The notes beneath the pieces are model-generated. The model did not search any database and was not told where the DNA came from. It was given only the letters and a program-made list of their open reading frames with translations. From the NCBI RefSeq assembly GCF_001552275.1, contig NZ_BCQW01000017.1, positions 1 through 64,000 of the forward strand: DNA of 64,000 nucleotides, given 5' to 3'. This stretch comes from Amphibacillus sediminis NBRC 103570 (GTDB lineage Bacteria; Bacillota; Bacilli; Bacillales; Amphibacillaceae). This document shows positions 9,010 through 17,481 of this stretch, piece by piece (within the stretch, counting starts at the first letter, position 1; the number at the start of each line of letters is the position of its first letter). The position numbers and the translations under genes are program-made.

Positions 9010-9273
9010 TTATTCTAGCTCTTCTAGCAAGATCTTCATTCCAGCTTTACTTAAAATGACCTTTCCATCACATAATACGTAATTGTCATCACTTATTTCA
9101 CCAGTGACCATACATTCCTTGACTGGTTTAAATTTCCGCAAGACAATTCGTTCTCCATCAATAAAAATCTCTAGCGGGTCTTTGGTTGCAATATCAAGTG
9201 ATGTACGCAATTCTTTTGGTAGTACAATTCTACCCAAATGATCAGTTTTTCGGACAATACCAGTACTTTTCAT
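9010..9273 (-). CDS. AbrB-family transition-state regulator
   Basis: 87 residues from the ATG with AGGGAG 11 nt upstream; a GTG three codons earlier is too close to that site. The N-terminal swapped-hairpin beta-barrel DNA-binding domain (STGIVRKTDHLGRIVLPKELR) and the C-terminal multimerisation part (KVILSKAGMKILLEEL) match AbrB/Abh of Bacillus. AbrB represses stationary-phase and biofilm genes. It is a monocistronic gene with its own terminator. Whether it is AbrB itself or the paralogue Abh cannot be settled here. Confidence 0.9.
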   Translation of the reverse strand: MKSTGIVRKTDHLGRIVLPKELRTSLDIATKDPLEIFIDGERIVLRKFKPVKECMVTGEISDDNYVLCDGKVILSKAGMKILLEELE

Positions 9274-9380
9274 GATATGCACTACTCCCTACTATATTTT
9301 ATTTTAATTATTTACAGCATACCATAATCGGAAGCTTTTGGCATATAATATGGTTAAATAAAATAGAGTTTACCTATATT

Positions 9381-9433
9381 ATAAAGTGAAACTTGTTCAG
9401 TGGGGGTTTTACAGCCAATTACACTGCGATAAA
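9381..9433 (-). repeat. R1 repeat copy F (53-bp deletion derivative)
   Basis: Contains only the two ends: ATAAAGTGAAACTTGTTCAG at one side and CCAATTACACTGCGATAAA at the other, joined by GTGGGGGTTTTACAG. The whole middle has been lost while both ATAAA boundaries remain, so it is useful for defining the termini of the element. Confidence 0.85.
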
Positions 9434-9485
9434 AAGACTAGGCCTGTCATCTCTCTCTTCTCTGCCCCGTGTTACTCTACATCTA

Positions 9486-9514
9486 AAGAAAAACCAAAGC
9501 ATGAAATGCTTTGG
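9486..9514 (-). terminator. Terminator of the aldose epimerase gene
   Basis: On the minus strand, CCAAAGCA-TTTCA-TGCTTTGG is followed by TTTTTCTTT, 22 bp downstream of the stop codon. Confidence 0.88.
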
Positions 9515-9535
9515 CTTGAATGTTTTCAGTTATAC

Positions 9536-10393
9536 TTAGACTACTTGAAAGCTTATCCATGTTTCAAAGGCTTGTTTCGGTTCAACAATAATCAGCTCAT
9601 CTTGACGTTCCATTTCGCCTGTCTTCGCCGTCCATGGCTCAATACAAACAAATTCTTTGTCTAGTTCGGTCCACAATACTGTATAGTGAAAGTCCTTCGC
9701 CATTTCAATATGAACATCCATATCATCTAATTTGGCGTCAACATCTGTTCGTTTATTTTCTAGCACTACTGATTCGGATAACCTCTTTAAGTCGATCTTA
9801 CCTGAGAAATCTTTTGTCATACCATCATTATAATCATAATAAGTAGTAGTACCTGTATCAATGGAGACAACTTTCGACTGGGCTTTAAAATATGGATGTA
9901 ATCCCGGGTAAATTGGCATTGGGTGATTTCCAACATTACGGTACGTTTGATAAATAAGCAATTGGTTATTCTTGAGGGTATATGTAAAAATAACCTCAAA
10001 ATCAAAAGGATAGGCTTCTTTCGTGCCAATGCTGCTTTCAAATAATATAGAAATAAATGCTTTATCTTCACCTGCATAGGTTTCGATAACTTCCCAAGGG
10101 TGAATACGCGCAAGCCCATGATTGGGCATGTGATATTGTTTATTTTCCCAATGATACTGGCCATCCGGTAATTGTCCAGAAATCGGAAATAGAATCGGAA
10201 TACCGCCTCGAATATTTTGCTTACGGTCATATAAGGTTTCTTCATTTAAATATAGCTTTTCTTCCCCTTGCGTACCATACCCAATAATAATCCCACCACG
10301 TTCAGGACATACAGTAATCCACGACGTTTCATCTTGATTGCTTAGTTGATACATCGTAAACATTTGTTTCTCAAAGGTTTCAATTTTATACAT
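9536..10393 (-). CDS. Aldose 1-epimerase family protein
   Basis: 285 residues of the galactose-mutarotase superfamily. A conserved HGLAR (about residue 90) and LHPYFKA (about 168) give the catalytic and sugar-binding histidines. The sequence is closest in style to LacX/YeaD-like hexose or hexose-6-phosphate epimerases; substrate is not certain. It would interconvert alpha and beta anomers in the cytosol, which fits nearby GH42 and phosphoglucomutase. It is single, with its own terminator. Confidence 0.82.
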   Translation of the reverse strand: MYKIETFEKQMFTMYQLSNQDETSWITVCPERGGIIIGYGTQGEEKLYLNEETLYDRKQNIRGGIPILFPISGQLPDGQYHWENKQYHMPNHGLARIHPWEVIETYAGEDKAFISILFESSIGTKEAYPFDFEVIFTYTLKNNQLLIYQTYRNVGNHPMPIYPGLHPYFKAQSKVVSIDTGTTTYYDYNDGMTKDFSGKIDLKRLSESVVLENKRTDVDAKLDDMDVHIEMAKDFHYTVLWTELDKEFVCIEPWTAKTGEMERQDELIIVEPKQAFETWISFQVV

Positions 10394-10542
10394 AAGCTAG
10401 ATATCCCCTTAACGATTTTTGTTCATATCTTTTTCTATCTGTACAGTAGTCTAAGCAAGACCTAACATTTTATTTATCAATTGTTAGATCAACACACGCT
10501 GTTACTATTATACTAAAAATCGTTAGGCTTGAATATCTATTT

Positions 10543-11298
10543 TTAAAAATTTGTCGAAGTTAGACGATAACAAGCACCACTAAATTTAATAATCTGTTCA
10601 TAATTTGCCTTAATGACAAGTTCTGCCAGCTTTGCTTCATTCCCCTGTTTAAAAACGAAATATTTCCCGTCAGTTACTAGCTCCGTTGGATTAGATTTTT
10701 CAAGCTGAAAAATAGTTGACCAATGTGAAACAGTTGCAACCGGGTCTGGCACTTGGAAAACAGCCTTATGCATGGATAGATTACCTGCAGGATGCTCAGA
10801 AATAATTCTCTCATTCTTTAAACGTTCTCTACGCTCATGATCACTCTCTGACCATTGAATGACAAAAGGATACGGCAATCCTTGAAAATCACCCGCTATC
10901 GTCATCATTTTCCATTCAATTAAATGGCCATTTCCATCATAGCGTTTACCGGCCATAATGGGGGAAACCTGGATATCTTGATTCAATAGCTGTTGTCGGA
11001 CCACTTCAATATCATCTGTACGAAGTGCTAAGCGACTTAACCCTTCATGATCAGGTAATAATCGCACGGCATCTAAGACAACTTGATTTGGATCCTTAAT
11101 CGCTTCCGCTCTCTCTCTATCTTCTATCGCTAGAAATTCTAAATAGGTTAGATCAAAATAACTTAATACATTATAGGTACCCCAGTGCTTATGTGAACCA
11201 CCAAAAAAAGCTGTAATGTTATGTTGGTTAAAGACGCCCCGGGCGTGCTCCAAATCATTGACATAATGGACAGTATGATCCCAAACTAGCTTACTCAT
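10543..11298 (-). CDS. VOC (glyoxalase-like) family protein
   Basis: 251 residues with two recognisable halves. The N-terminal half (LVWDHTVHYVNDLEHARGVF) opens like the Glyoxalase_3 fold of the vicinal-oxygen-chelate superfamily, with a possible metal His in DHTVHY. The C-terminal half (MHKAVFQVPDPVATVSHWSTIF) repeats a similar beta-alpha-beta start. No specific reaction can be assigned. It follows the P5CR homologue by 11 bp on the same strand, so the two are probably cotranscribed. No clear terminator is seen after it. Confidence 0.75.
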   Translation of the reverse strand: MSKLVWDHTVHYVNDLEHARGVFNQHNITAFFGGSHKHWGTYNVLSYFDLTYLEFLAIEDRERAEAIKDPNQVVLDAVRLLPDHEGLSRLALRTDDIEVVRQQLLNQDIQVSPIMAGKRYDGNGHLIEWKMMTIAGDFQGLPYPFVIQWSESDHERRERLKNERIISEHPAGNLSMHKAVFQVPDPVATVSHWSTIFQLEKSNPTELVTDGKYFVFKQGNEAKLAELVIKANYEQIIKFSGACYRLTSTNF

Positions 11299-11309
11299 TG
11301 TATCTCCCC

Positions 11310-12116
11310 CTATTCATTTGCAAGCTCTGTTGTACGCTGAACTGCCTTCAACACACTTCGCTGAAGACCAGCAGCAAAATCTGAACGATTTAATTCATGT
11401 AGAGCATTTATTCCCACTCCTGCTGGAGAATTGTTAATATCTAAAAGCTGGCGTGGATGCTTATCTGTCCGCTTAAGCATCTCAACTGCACCGACCATAT
11501 TTTCTAATGCAAGCTCCCATGCTAATGAACGAGGTAAACCTGCCAGGACCCCTGCATCAGCAAGTGATTCAATAAAATAATAGATGTAATTAGGTCCTGC
11601 TACACCATAACCTGTAAATACATCAATTAAGCGTTCTTCGATGTACTTTACTTTACCGAATCCTGTTAAAAATGATTCAACATCAGCTATTTCGGCCTTT
11701 GCATTTAATGCCACCCCACTAAAACCAAACCCAGTGTCCGTTAGTGTATTCGGAATAACTCTGATAATCGGATACGCTTCATTTAACCAGGCCTCAAACT
11801 GCTCAATCGTAACTCCAGCGACGATTGACAGTATAGGAACTGTTGTTGGAGCAATTGCTTTAATCGATTGACAAACTCCAACTAAATCATCTTGAGGTCG
11901 AACACCAATAATAATTAGCTCTGCTTTTTCCAAAGAGTTTTGTAAATCTTGGCTAGCATGAATCTGGTACGTTTCATTTAAATAACGTACGCGTTCTTGA
12001 TTAATGTCTGTTACGGAAATGGCGTCACTTGAATAAAGCTTATTGTTTAGTAAAGCCCGAATAATTGCCTCAACCATCTGACCGCCACCAATAAAGTGAA
12101 TTTGTTTATTCATCAT
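11310..12116 (-). CDS. Pyrroline-5-carboxylate reductase family protein (ProC/ComER-like)
   Basis: 268 residues. An N-terminal Rossmann motif (IHFIGGGQMVEAII) binds NAD(P)H, and a C-terminal helical dimer domain carries NSPAGVGINALHELNRSDF. P5CR makes proline from pyrroline-5-carboxylate. The C-terminal wording (ALHELNRSDFAAGLQRSVLKAV) is unlike the SPGGTT motif of standard ProC and closer to ComER-type homologues of Bacillus, so proline synthesis is likely but not certain. It is first in a two-gene unit with the VOC protein. Confidence 0.75.
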   Translation of the reverse strand: MMNKQIHFIGGGQMVEAIIRALLNNKLYSSDAISVTDINQERVRYLNETYQIHASQDLQNSLEKAELIIIGVRPQDDLVGVCQSIKAIAPTTVPILSIVAGVTIEQFEAWLNEAYPIIRVIPNTLTDTGFGFSGVALNAKAEIADVESFLTGFGKVKYIEERLIDVFTGYGVAGPNYIYYFIESLADAGVLAGLPRSLAWELALENMVGAVEMLKRTDKHPRQLLDINNSPAGVGINALHELNRSDFAAGLQRSVLKAVQRTTELANE

Positions 12117-12152
12117 CCCACTCCTTTTTATCGTTCTTTATTTATGATAGAA

Positions 12153-12275
12153 ATTGTTCAAAACTTACCAAACGATTAAGAACAGATTTCCCTGTCGCCC
12201 TGTTTTGGTTTCCAATGCTTAGAATCCATACATGTTGAATCAACACAGTTAACCTTTAAAAAACTTTTTAAACAC
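12153..12275. repeat. Possible degenerate MITE (GTTGTTCAAA family)
   Basis: The left end ATTGTTCAAAACTTACC and right end AACCTTTAAAAAACTTTTT resemble the terminal inverted repeats at 16116-16179 and 18641-18751. The interior is unrelated and no target duplication was seen, so this is a weak call. Confidence 0.35.
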
Positions 12276-12288
12276 ATATATATAGAAT

Positions 12289-12327
12289 TAAAAATCAGTA
12301 GGATGTTGGGCATCACTACTGATTTTT
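12289..12327 (-). terminator. Terminator of metQ
   Basis: Perfect arms AAAAATCAGTAG/CTACTGATTTTT. On the minus strand it ends in GATTTTTAATTC right after the metQ stop. Confidence 0.88.
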
Positions 12328-12332
12328 GTCTT

Positions 12333-13145
12333 TTAGTTATTCTCCCATGCTTCTGGAAGAATAAAGCCATCATACTTAGATTCACCTTTGATGTACGCCT
12401 CAAATTCTGGTGACTCGTAAGCCTCTTTTAAATCTTGGGCCCATTGCTGATCAAGGTTCTCGGCTAAAATAGAAACAATAATCCGATGCTCCTCAGGTGT
12501 ATTCTCAATTGCTAAACCATCAGCAATCCGCATGTCAGCTTCTGCAATATAATTACCATTAATAACACCGAAATCAACATCTTCTAATGAAACTAAAATT
12601 TGGGCTGGATCAAGCACTTTAAATTCAATTTCATAATCTGCTGATGAAACACTATTTAGGTTAAAGTTGGTCGTACCAGCATCTTCAGCTACGGTTACCC
12701 AACCTAAGTCTTCTAAAATACGAACCGCACGTTCTTGATTAACCGGATCGTTAGGTAAAGCCACGGTTGAGCCATCTTCTACCGCATCTAAAGAGTCATG
12801 ACGCACGGAATGGAGTGATTGTGGTGCACCTGGAGCAAAGGTAAGTGAAACCATTTCAATTCCTAGCTCTTCATTAATCCCTTCCATATAAGCTGTACTT
12901 TGGAAAACACTAGCGTCAATTGCCCCTTCTGCCATTGCCGGGTTTACCTGCATGTTTTGTGAGAAAACACGAATATCAACATCGTAGCCTTTTTCCTCTA
13001 AAATCGGTAAGATCCCTTCACGGAATTGTTCTTCATATGTTCCTACACCAAATCCAACTGTAATGGTATCTGTTTCGTTGTCATTTCCACATGCGGCTAG
13101 TATGGTTAACAATACCATAAAAAATAAAGCTAATATACGTTTCAT
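12333..13145 (-). CDS. metQ: Methionine ABC transporter substrate-binding lipoprotein
   Basis: 270 residues of the NlpA/MetQ family. The signal peptide ends in the lipobox LAAC (Cys19), so the protein is anchored outside the membrane and hands methionine to MetNI. Family blocks GFGVGTYEEQFREGI, LALPNDPVNQERA (here VALPNDPVNQERA) and DFGVINGNY are present. It is the last gene of metN-metI-uroD-like-metQ. A gap of 140 bp with no clear terminator separates it from the UroD-like gene. Confidence 0.92.
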   Translation of the reverse strand: MKRILALFFMVLLTILAACGNDNETDTITVGFGVGTYEEQFREGILPILEEKGYDVDIRVFSQNMQVNPAMAEGAIDASVFQSTAYMEGINEELGIEMVSLTFAPGAPQSLHSVRHDSLDAVEDGSTVALPNDPVNQERAVRILEDLGWVTVAEDAGTTNFNLNSVSSADYEIEFKVLDPAQILVSLEDVDFGVINGNYIAEADMRIADGLAIENTPEEHRIIVSILAENLDQQWAQDLKEAYESPEFEAYIKGESKYDGFILPEAWENN

Positions 13146-13285
13146 TGTTTTATCCCCCTTAAATTATGTGTCTACAGAACGGCAAATGAGAAGCGAACAA
13201 GTCGTGCATCAGAACGTATACCTTTAGCTATGCAAGTTGCGTACTGAAAAACGACGCTTACCATTTGAACTTCATTGAACTTTTT

Positions 13286-14308
13286 TTAAACGTAATCAAT
13301 ACTTTCTCTTAATGCCTTTAGAGCACTTGCTGATGCATTCGGTGATACAGCGCAATTCGGCACGAGTAAAAATGGTTGATTTTTCATTTCAGCTAAGGCT
13401 AGCTTAGCTTGTTTTTTGATTAGTGAGTCATCGGTTGATGATTCAAAGATATGGTGACTGACTCCTGCTACTTTTACTTTATCTAGCTGTACTGATAGTT
13501 CTGGATTACCAGTTGCATCTGGATCCCAGCTAATTCCTTCAACCGGATAATCATTAAAGCGTACAGGATCGCCATGAGCTCCACACGTATGCAAAATTCG
13601 CCCCTTCTTCTTAAATGCCTGCAAGACCATCATGTCGTAAGGTCTTGAAAATTCATTAAATTGTTCAACCGTAAACAGTTCAGGATGTGCCGTTCCTGTA
13701 GTAGCATAAAATAGCCCATCTACTCCTAAATGCTCCAATCTTTGTACATAGTCAGCTAAAGTTACAGCAATGTTGTATAAAGCAAAATGAATATCACTGC
13801 GATGGTTGACTAGCCAAGCATTAAAATCAATCGTTGCTTGACTTCCTGGCATGGTCTTATCTGAATAAGGCATAAGACCCGCTAAGAACATAAGGACCGT
13901 TAACGGTGAAAAAAGTGTCTGTACCAAAGGTGTATCGTTTAATTGACGACGAAGCTGTTTGACTACTTCGAATTGTTCCTGAAAAGGGGCCGATACATCT
14001 ACATGAACGGCAGTGACTTGCTTTAAATCACTGGAGTGTTCAATAACAGCTTTAAGCTGACTTGGGAATACCCATTCATAATTAGTATAATCATATTGAT
14101 TACCAAAGGCTTCAGCAAGATAGGTGGCACGTGGATTAATTTTGATCCAATCCCAATCATATTGTTTGGCAAAGGCAATGGTTACATTCACTAAATCAGT
14201 AGCGGTATGCTCATGCTCTAAAAAATGGTGCCAACCACTGACAATGGGGCGATCAGCTTTGTGCCCGGTCATTATTTGGCTGAAGCGCTCTTTTTTGGTT
14301 AAAGTCAT
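13286..14308 (-). CDS. Uroporphyrinogen decarboxylase-family protein (putative methyltransferase)
   Basis: About 340 residues. The ATG at 14308 has AAGGAAG 8 nt upstream; a GTG three codons earlier overlaps that site. The URO-D TIM barrel is recognisable (LTKKERFSQIMTGHKADRPIVSG; ILHTCGAHGDPVRF; VEGISWDPDATGNPELS). Heme-pathway HemE is normally beside hemH, whereas this one sits between the permease and binding-protein genes of a methionine importer. Members in such contexts are usually methyl transferases of the MtaA/CmuA type. A role in methyl or methionine metabolism is therefore inferred; the acceptor is unknown. No corrinoid-protein gene is nearby. Confidence 0.75.
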   Translation of the reverse strand: MTLTKKERFSQIMTGHKADRPIVSGWHHFLEHEHTATDLVNVTIAFAKQYDWDWIKINPRATYLAEAFGNQYDYTNYEWVFPSQLKAVIEHSSDLKQVTAVHVDVSAPFQEQFEVVKQLRRQLNDTPLVQTLFSPLTVLMFLAGLMPYSDKTMPGSQATIDFNAWLVNHRSDIHFALYNIAVTLADYVQRLEHLGVDGLFYATTGTAHPELFTVEQFNEFSRPYDMMVLQAFKKKGRILHTCGAHGDPVRFNDYPVEGISWDPDATGNPELSVQLDKVKVAGVSHHIFESSTDDSLIKKQAKLALAEMKNQPFLLVPNCAVSPNASASALKALRESIDYV

Positions 14309-14328
14309 ATCGATCACTTCCTTCTTTA

Positions 14329-14988
14329 CTAACTTCTTCGGATTAGTCGTGCTAATTTATTCCCCGTTGACTGGATCACCTGTACGAAAATAACAAGAAT
14401 AATAACGGTAGAAATCATCGCAAAATTGTCATAGCGTTGATAGCCGTAAATAATAGCTATATCACCAATACCACCGCCACCAACAGCACCAGCCATTGCT
14501 GTTGCACCAATTAACGAGATGGTCGCAGTTGTTAGAGATAAGATAAGTGAACCGAATGCTTCTGGTAGTAAAAAGTAGCGAATAATTTGCAAAGGAGTCG
14601 CCCCCATTGATTCAGCAGCTTCAATAATCCCTGACCCTACTTCTAGTAAGGAATTCTCAACTAATCGAGCAATAAAAGGTGTAATATAAATAATTAATGG
14701 GACAATTGCAGCAGTTGTTCCAATCGCTGTTCCTACTAACTGACGTGTAAACGGCATAATTGCAACGATTAGGATAATAAATGGCACGGAACGAATCAGG
14801 TTAATAATAGGGTTCAAAACAGCATAGAGAATCGGTACTGGAATAATACCTCCACGTTGCGTAACAACAAGTATAATGCCGAGTATTGCACCAATAATTG
14901 TACCAACTAGCAGTGACATTCCAACCATATAAAGTGTATCCTGAATACCATCAAGAAATTGTTGTAATGTAATATTCGTTTCAAACAC
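14329..14988 (-). CDS. Methionine ABC transporter permease
   Basis: 219 residues, about five membrane segments, with the EAA-type loop AAESMGATPLQIIRYFLLPEA near residue 145. This matches MetP/MetI-type permeases (the gene called metP in B. subtilis). It overlaps the 3' end of metN by 8 bp, which implies translational coupling. The permease dimer carries methionine or its oxidised forms across the membrane using ATP hydrolysed by MetN. Confidence 0.92.
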   Translation of the reverse strand: MFETNITLQQFLDGIQDTLYMVGMSLLVGTIIGAILGIILVVTQRGGIIPVPILYAVLNPIINLIRSVPFIILIVAIMPFTRQLVGTAIGTTAAIVPLIIYITPFIARLVENSLLEVGSGIIEAAESMGATPLQIIRYFLLPEAFGSLILSLTTATISLIGATAMAGAVGGGGIGDIAIIYGYQRYDNFAMISTVIILVIFVQVIQSTGNKLARLIRRS

Positions 14989-16006
14989 CGACGCTTACCT
15001 CCTCAATTCGAACCCCATGTTGTTCAAGGTTAGCGATAACTTTTTCTCGTTTACTTTCTTCACCATCGAAATGAAGATACCAAATAGCTAAGTTTGTATC
15101 TTGAATTTCAGTCATATCCATGAATTCGATTGTTATTTGTATTTGATCATCCCGAATCAATTGAACTAAGATCGGTGGCATAGCCTCCGTCCCGACCATT
15201 TCAAGCTTGAGCAATCGATCAATACCTTTATCAGTCAATCTTTGCTTAATCTTTTCAGGTAATTCTGTCTTGACTACGGTTTGGACAAAGTTTTTAGTCG
15301 TTTTATGCTTAGGATGACCAAACACCTCAAGTACTGACCCCTGTTCTATAATCTCTCCCTGTTCCATGACCGCTACCTTGTTACAAATTTTTTGAATAAC
15401 GGACATTTCATGTGTAATTAGCAGAATCGTAATTCCATATTTCTCATTTACGCGTTTTAACAAATCAAGGATCGACTGAGTTGTTTGTGGGTCTAGAGCA
15501 GATGTGGCTTCATCACATAACAGGATTTTTGGATTTGAAGCAAGTGCTCGAGCGATCCCCACCCGTTGCTTTTGACCTCCCGACAGTTCGTTCGGATAAT
15601 GACTTGCTTTATCCTTAAGCCCAACAAAATCAAGCAATTCAGTAACACGTTGCTTGATTTCTTGTTTAGACCTTTTCGATAAAATTAAAGGCATCGCAAC
15701 ATTTTGAAAAATGGTTTTGGATTCAAGTAAATTAAAATGTTGAAAGATCATGCCGATTTCCTTTTTAATTTGGCGTAATGCTTTAGCAGATTGCTTCGCC
15801 AAATACTTTCCGTCAACAATGACATCCCCTTTTGTTGGACGTTCCAAATAATTGACTAATCGGACTAGCGTACTCTTACCGGCTCCACTATATCCGATCA
15901 CACCAAAGATATCGCCTTTATCTATCTTTAAGTTAATTCCTTTAAGCGCATGAACTTCACTTTTCTTTTTCTCGTATACTTTATGAATGTCTTGTAGCTC
16001 AATCAT
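14981..16006 (-). CDS. metN: Methionine ABC transporter ATPase
   Basis: 341 residues from ATG 16006, which has AAAGGGGGG 7 nt upstream; this equals the B. subtilis MetN length. An upstream in-frame extension of 27 codons lacks a ribosome site. Walker A is GYSGAGKST (about residue 38), signature LSGGQ (about 140), Walker B ILLCDEATSALD. The C-terminal 80 residues form the NIL/ACT-like domain that binds methionine and inhibits transport. No S-box or T-box was recognised upstream, unlike the metI operon 2.5 kb away. Confidence 0.93.
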   Translation of the reverse strand: MIELQDIHKVYEKKKSEVHALKGINLKIDKGDIFGVIGYSGAGKSTLVRLVNYLERPTKGDVIVDGKYLAKQSAKALRQIKKEIGMIFQHFNLLESKTIFQNVAMPLILSKRSKQEIKQRVTELLDFVGLKDKASHYPNELSGGQKQRVGIARALASNPKILLCDEATSALDPQTTQSILDLLKRVNEKYGITILLITHEMSVIQKICNKVAVMEQGEIIEQGSVLEVFGHPKHKTTKNFVQTVVKTELPEKIKQRLTDKGIDRLLKLEMVGTEAMPPILVQLIRDDQIQITIEFMDMTEIQDTNLAIWYLHFDGEESKREKVIANLEQHGVRIEEVSVGV

Positions 16007-16115
16007 CAGCATTCCCCCCCTTTTACCAAAGCCTAATATAGAGTTATTCAATCGGATTAATAAACTATATACTAAATTATAAAACATAAAAGCGCAAGAA
16101 AAATAGTTTATTTAT

Positions 16116-16179
16116 GTTGTTCAAAAAGTTGCCATATTAGCGAGCAAGCCATGATCATTTGGTAACTACTTAGAACAAC
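16116..16179. repeat. MITE copy with TIR GTTGTTCAAA
   Basis: A 64-bp element with inverted ends GTTGTTCAAAAAGTTGCC and GGTAACTACTTAGAACAAC. It lies between metN and the metE-like gene. The ends match the larger copy at 18641-18751. The interval 16007-16380 otherwise shows only a short GGGCAAGC/GCTTGCCC hairpin at 16315-16332. Confidence 0.6.
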
Positions 16180-16380
16180 GCCCTCTTTAGTTATCGCATA
16201 TAAAATAACTTACCACAATAATTTAGCTTATCCGTCATAGTTAGCTTTTATGTAATCGAGTCTGACTGCTAGTTTTTAAACATGACTCGGACACAGATGC
16301 AAAGATGTGACAGGGCAAGCCTAAGCTTGCCCAATCCAGGTATTTTCACTTGAATTATTTGTCTAATTTCTCTGTGACCA

Positions 16381-17481
16381 TTATCCCCAAACTTCTTTAG
16401 CGATCTCAACAACATGTTTTAGTTTATTCCACTGTTCTTCCTCTGTAAGAATATTTCCATGATGAGTGGAAGCAAAGCCACATTGAGGGCTTAAGCAAAG
16501 CTGATCTAGCGGAAGATATTTCGCTGCATCTTGGATACGTTTTTTAATAATTTCCTTGTCCTCCAATTCAGCATGCTTAGAGGTAATTAAACCTAGGACA
16601 ACTTTAGCTCCATTATTCGGAACATGCTTTAAAGGTTCAAAATCCCCTGATCTTTCATCATCATATTCTAAGAAGAAACCATCTACCTTCTCCTTAGCAA
16701 ATACAACCGGAGCAATCAACTGATAGCTTCCTCCAAATGCGTACGTTGATTGATAATTACCACGACAAATATGAGTCGTAACTGTTAAATCTGCTGGTTT
16801 ATCAGCTAAGACTTCATTAACCACATGTAAGGCCAATTCAATTAAATATCCACGTGAATATGGACCACTGTCATGATCAATTTCTGGAGATGTCAAGGCA
16901 GCTAAATAAACATCATCTATTTGCAAGTACCGAACTCCCGCATCATAAAAAGCTTGAATCGCATCACGATAAGCTAGAATGATATCCTTGGCATAGGCTT
17001 CATAATTTGGATAGATTTCCGAATTAATAATATCGGGATGAAACAATTGATTAGGACTTGGAATGGTTTGTTTGGCGATAGCTCTACCATCAACAATAGC
17101 ATTAAATTCTTTAAAATCTTTAATAAAAGGATGATCTGGATTAAAAGAGATTTTTCCTACATTACGTACATTATAAGGTTCGGTTTCAACTCCTTTGAAG
17201 AAGTAACCATGATCAGGGACATAGCCTTCTAAACCATTTAAGCTTTCTAAGAAATCAATATGCCACCAGTCACGACGAAATTCTCCATCTGTTACTACCT
17301 CTAACCCTGCCTCAATTTGTTTATCAACAATACGAATGATTTCTTCTGTCTCGATCTCACGTCGCTCGATTAAGCTAATCTTGCCTTCTTTATAGTCTTG
17401 GCGTGCTTGCTTTAAACGATCAGGTCTTAATAAACTCCCAACGTGGTCTGCATGAAATGGCTTAACTTGATTAACTGTCAT
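16381..17481 (-). CDS. MetE C-terminal-domain methionine synthase family protein (YxjG/YxjH-like)
   Basis: 366 residues, half the size of MetE, corresponding to its zinc-bearing C-terminal barrel. Zinc and homocysteine ligands are visible in THICRGN (about residue 245) and LSPQCGFAS (about 335), with the entry motif HADHVGSLLRP at the N-terminus. B. subtilis YxjG/YxjH are S-box-regulated proteins of this type. The start codon overlaps the metI stop (ATGA), so both are translated together. It likely transfers a methyl group to homocysteine; the donor is not known. Confidence 0.88.
   Translation of the reverse strand: MTVNQVKPFHADHVGSLLRPDRLKQARQDYKEGKISLIERREIETEEIIRIVDKQIEAGLEVVTDGEFRRDWWHIDFLESLNGLEGYVPDHGYFFKGVETEPYNVRNVGKISFNPDHPFIKDFKEFNAIVDGRAIAKQTIPSPNQLFHPDIINSEIYPNYEAYAKDIILAYRDAIQAFYDAGVRYLQIDDVYLAALTSPEIDHDSGPYSRGYLIELALHVVNEVLADKPADLTVTTHICRGNYQSTYAFGGSYQLIAPVVFAKEKVDGFFLEYDDERSGDFEPLKHVPNNGAKVVLGLITSKHAELEDKEIIKKRIQDAAKYLPLDQLCLSPQCGFASTHHGNILTEEEQWNKLKHVVEIAKEVWG

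Noticed and set aside
10003-10245. 142-residue frame within the aldose epimerase gene (9817-10245)
   Set aside because: It is a shadow in another frame of a gene with clear family motifs.
12176-12403. 75-residue minus-strand frame overlapping metQ
   Set aside because: It overlaps the metQ C-terminal region in another frame, has no ribosome site, and contains the metQ terminator.
13286-14308. Heme-pathway hemE
   Set aside because: Fold matches URO-D, but the location within metNIQ and the lack of hemH/hemY neighbours make the heme role unlikely.
16007-16380. S-box or T-box leader upstream of metN
   Set aside because: No conserved core motifs (GAUGAAA..CAGCAAC block or T-box sequence) were found on the minus strand; only a MITE and a small hairpin are there.
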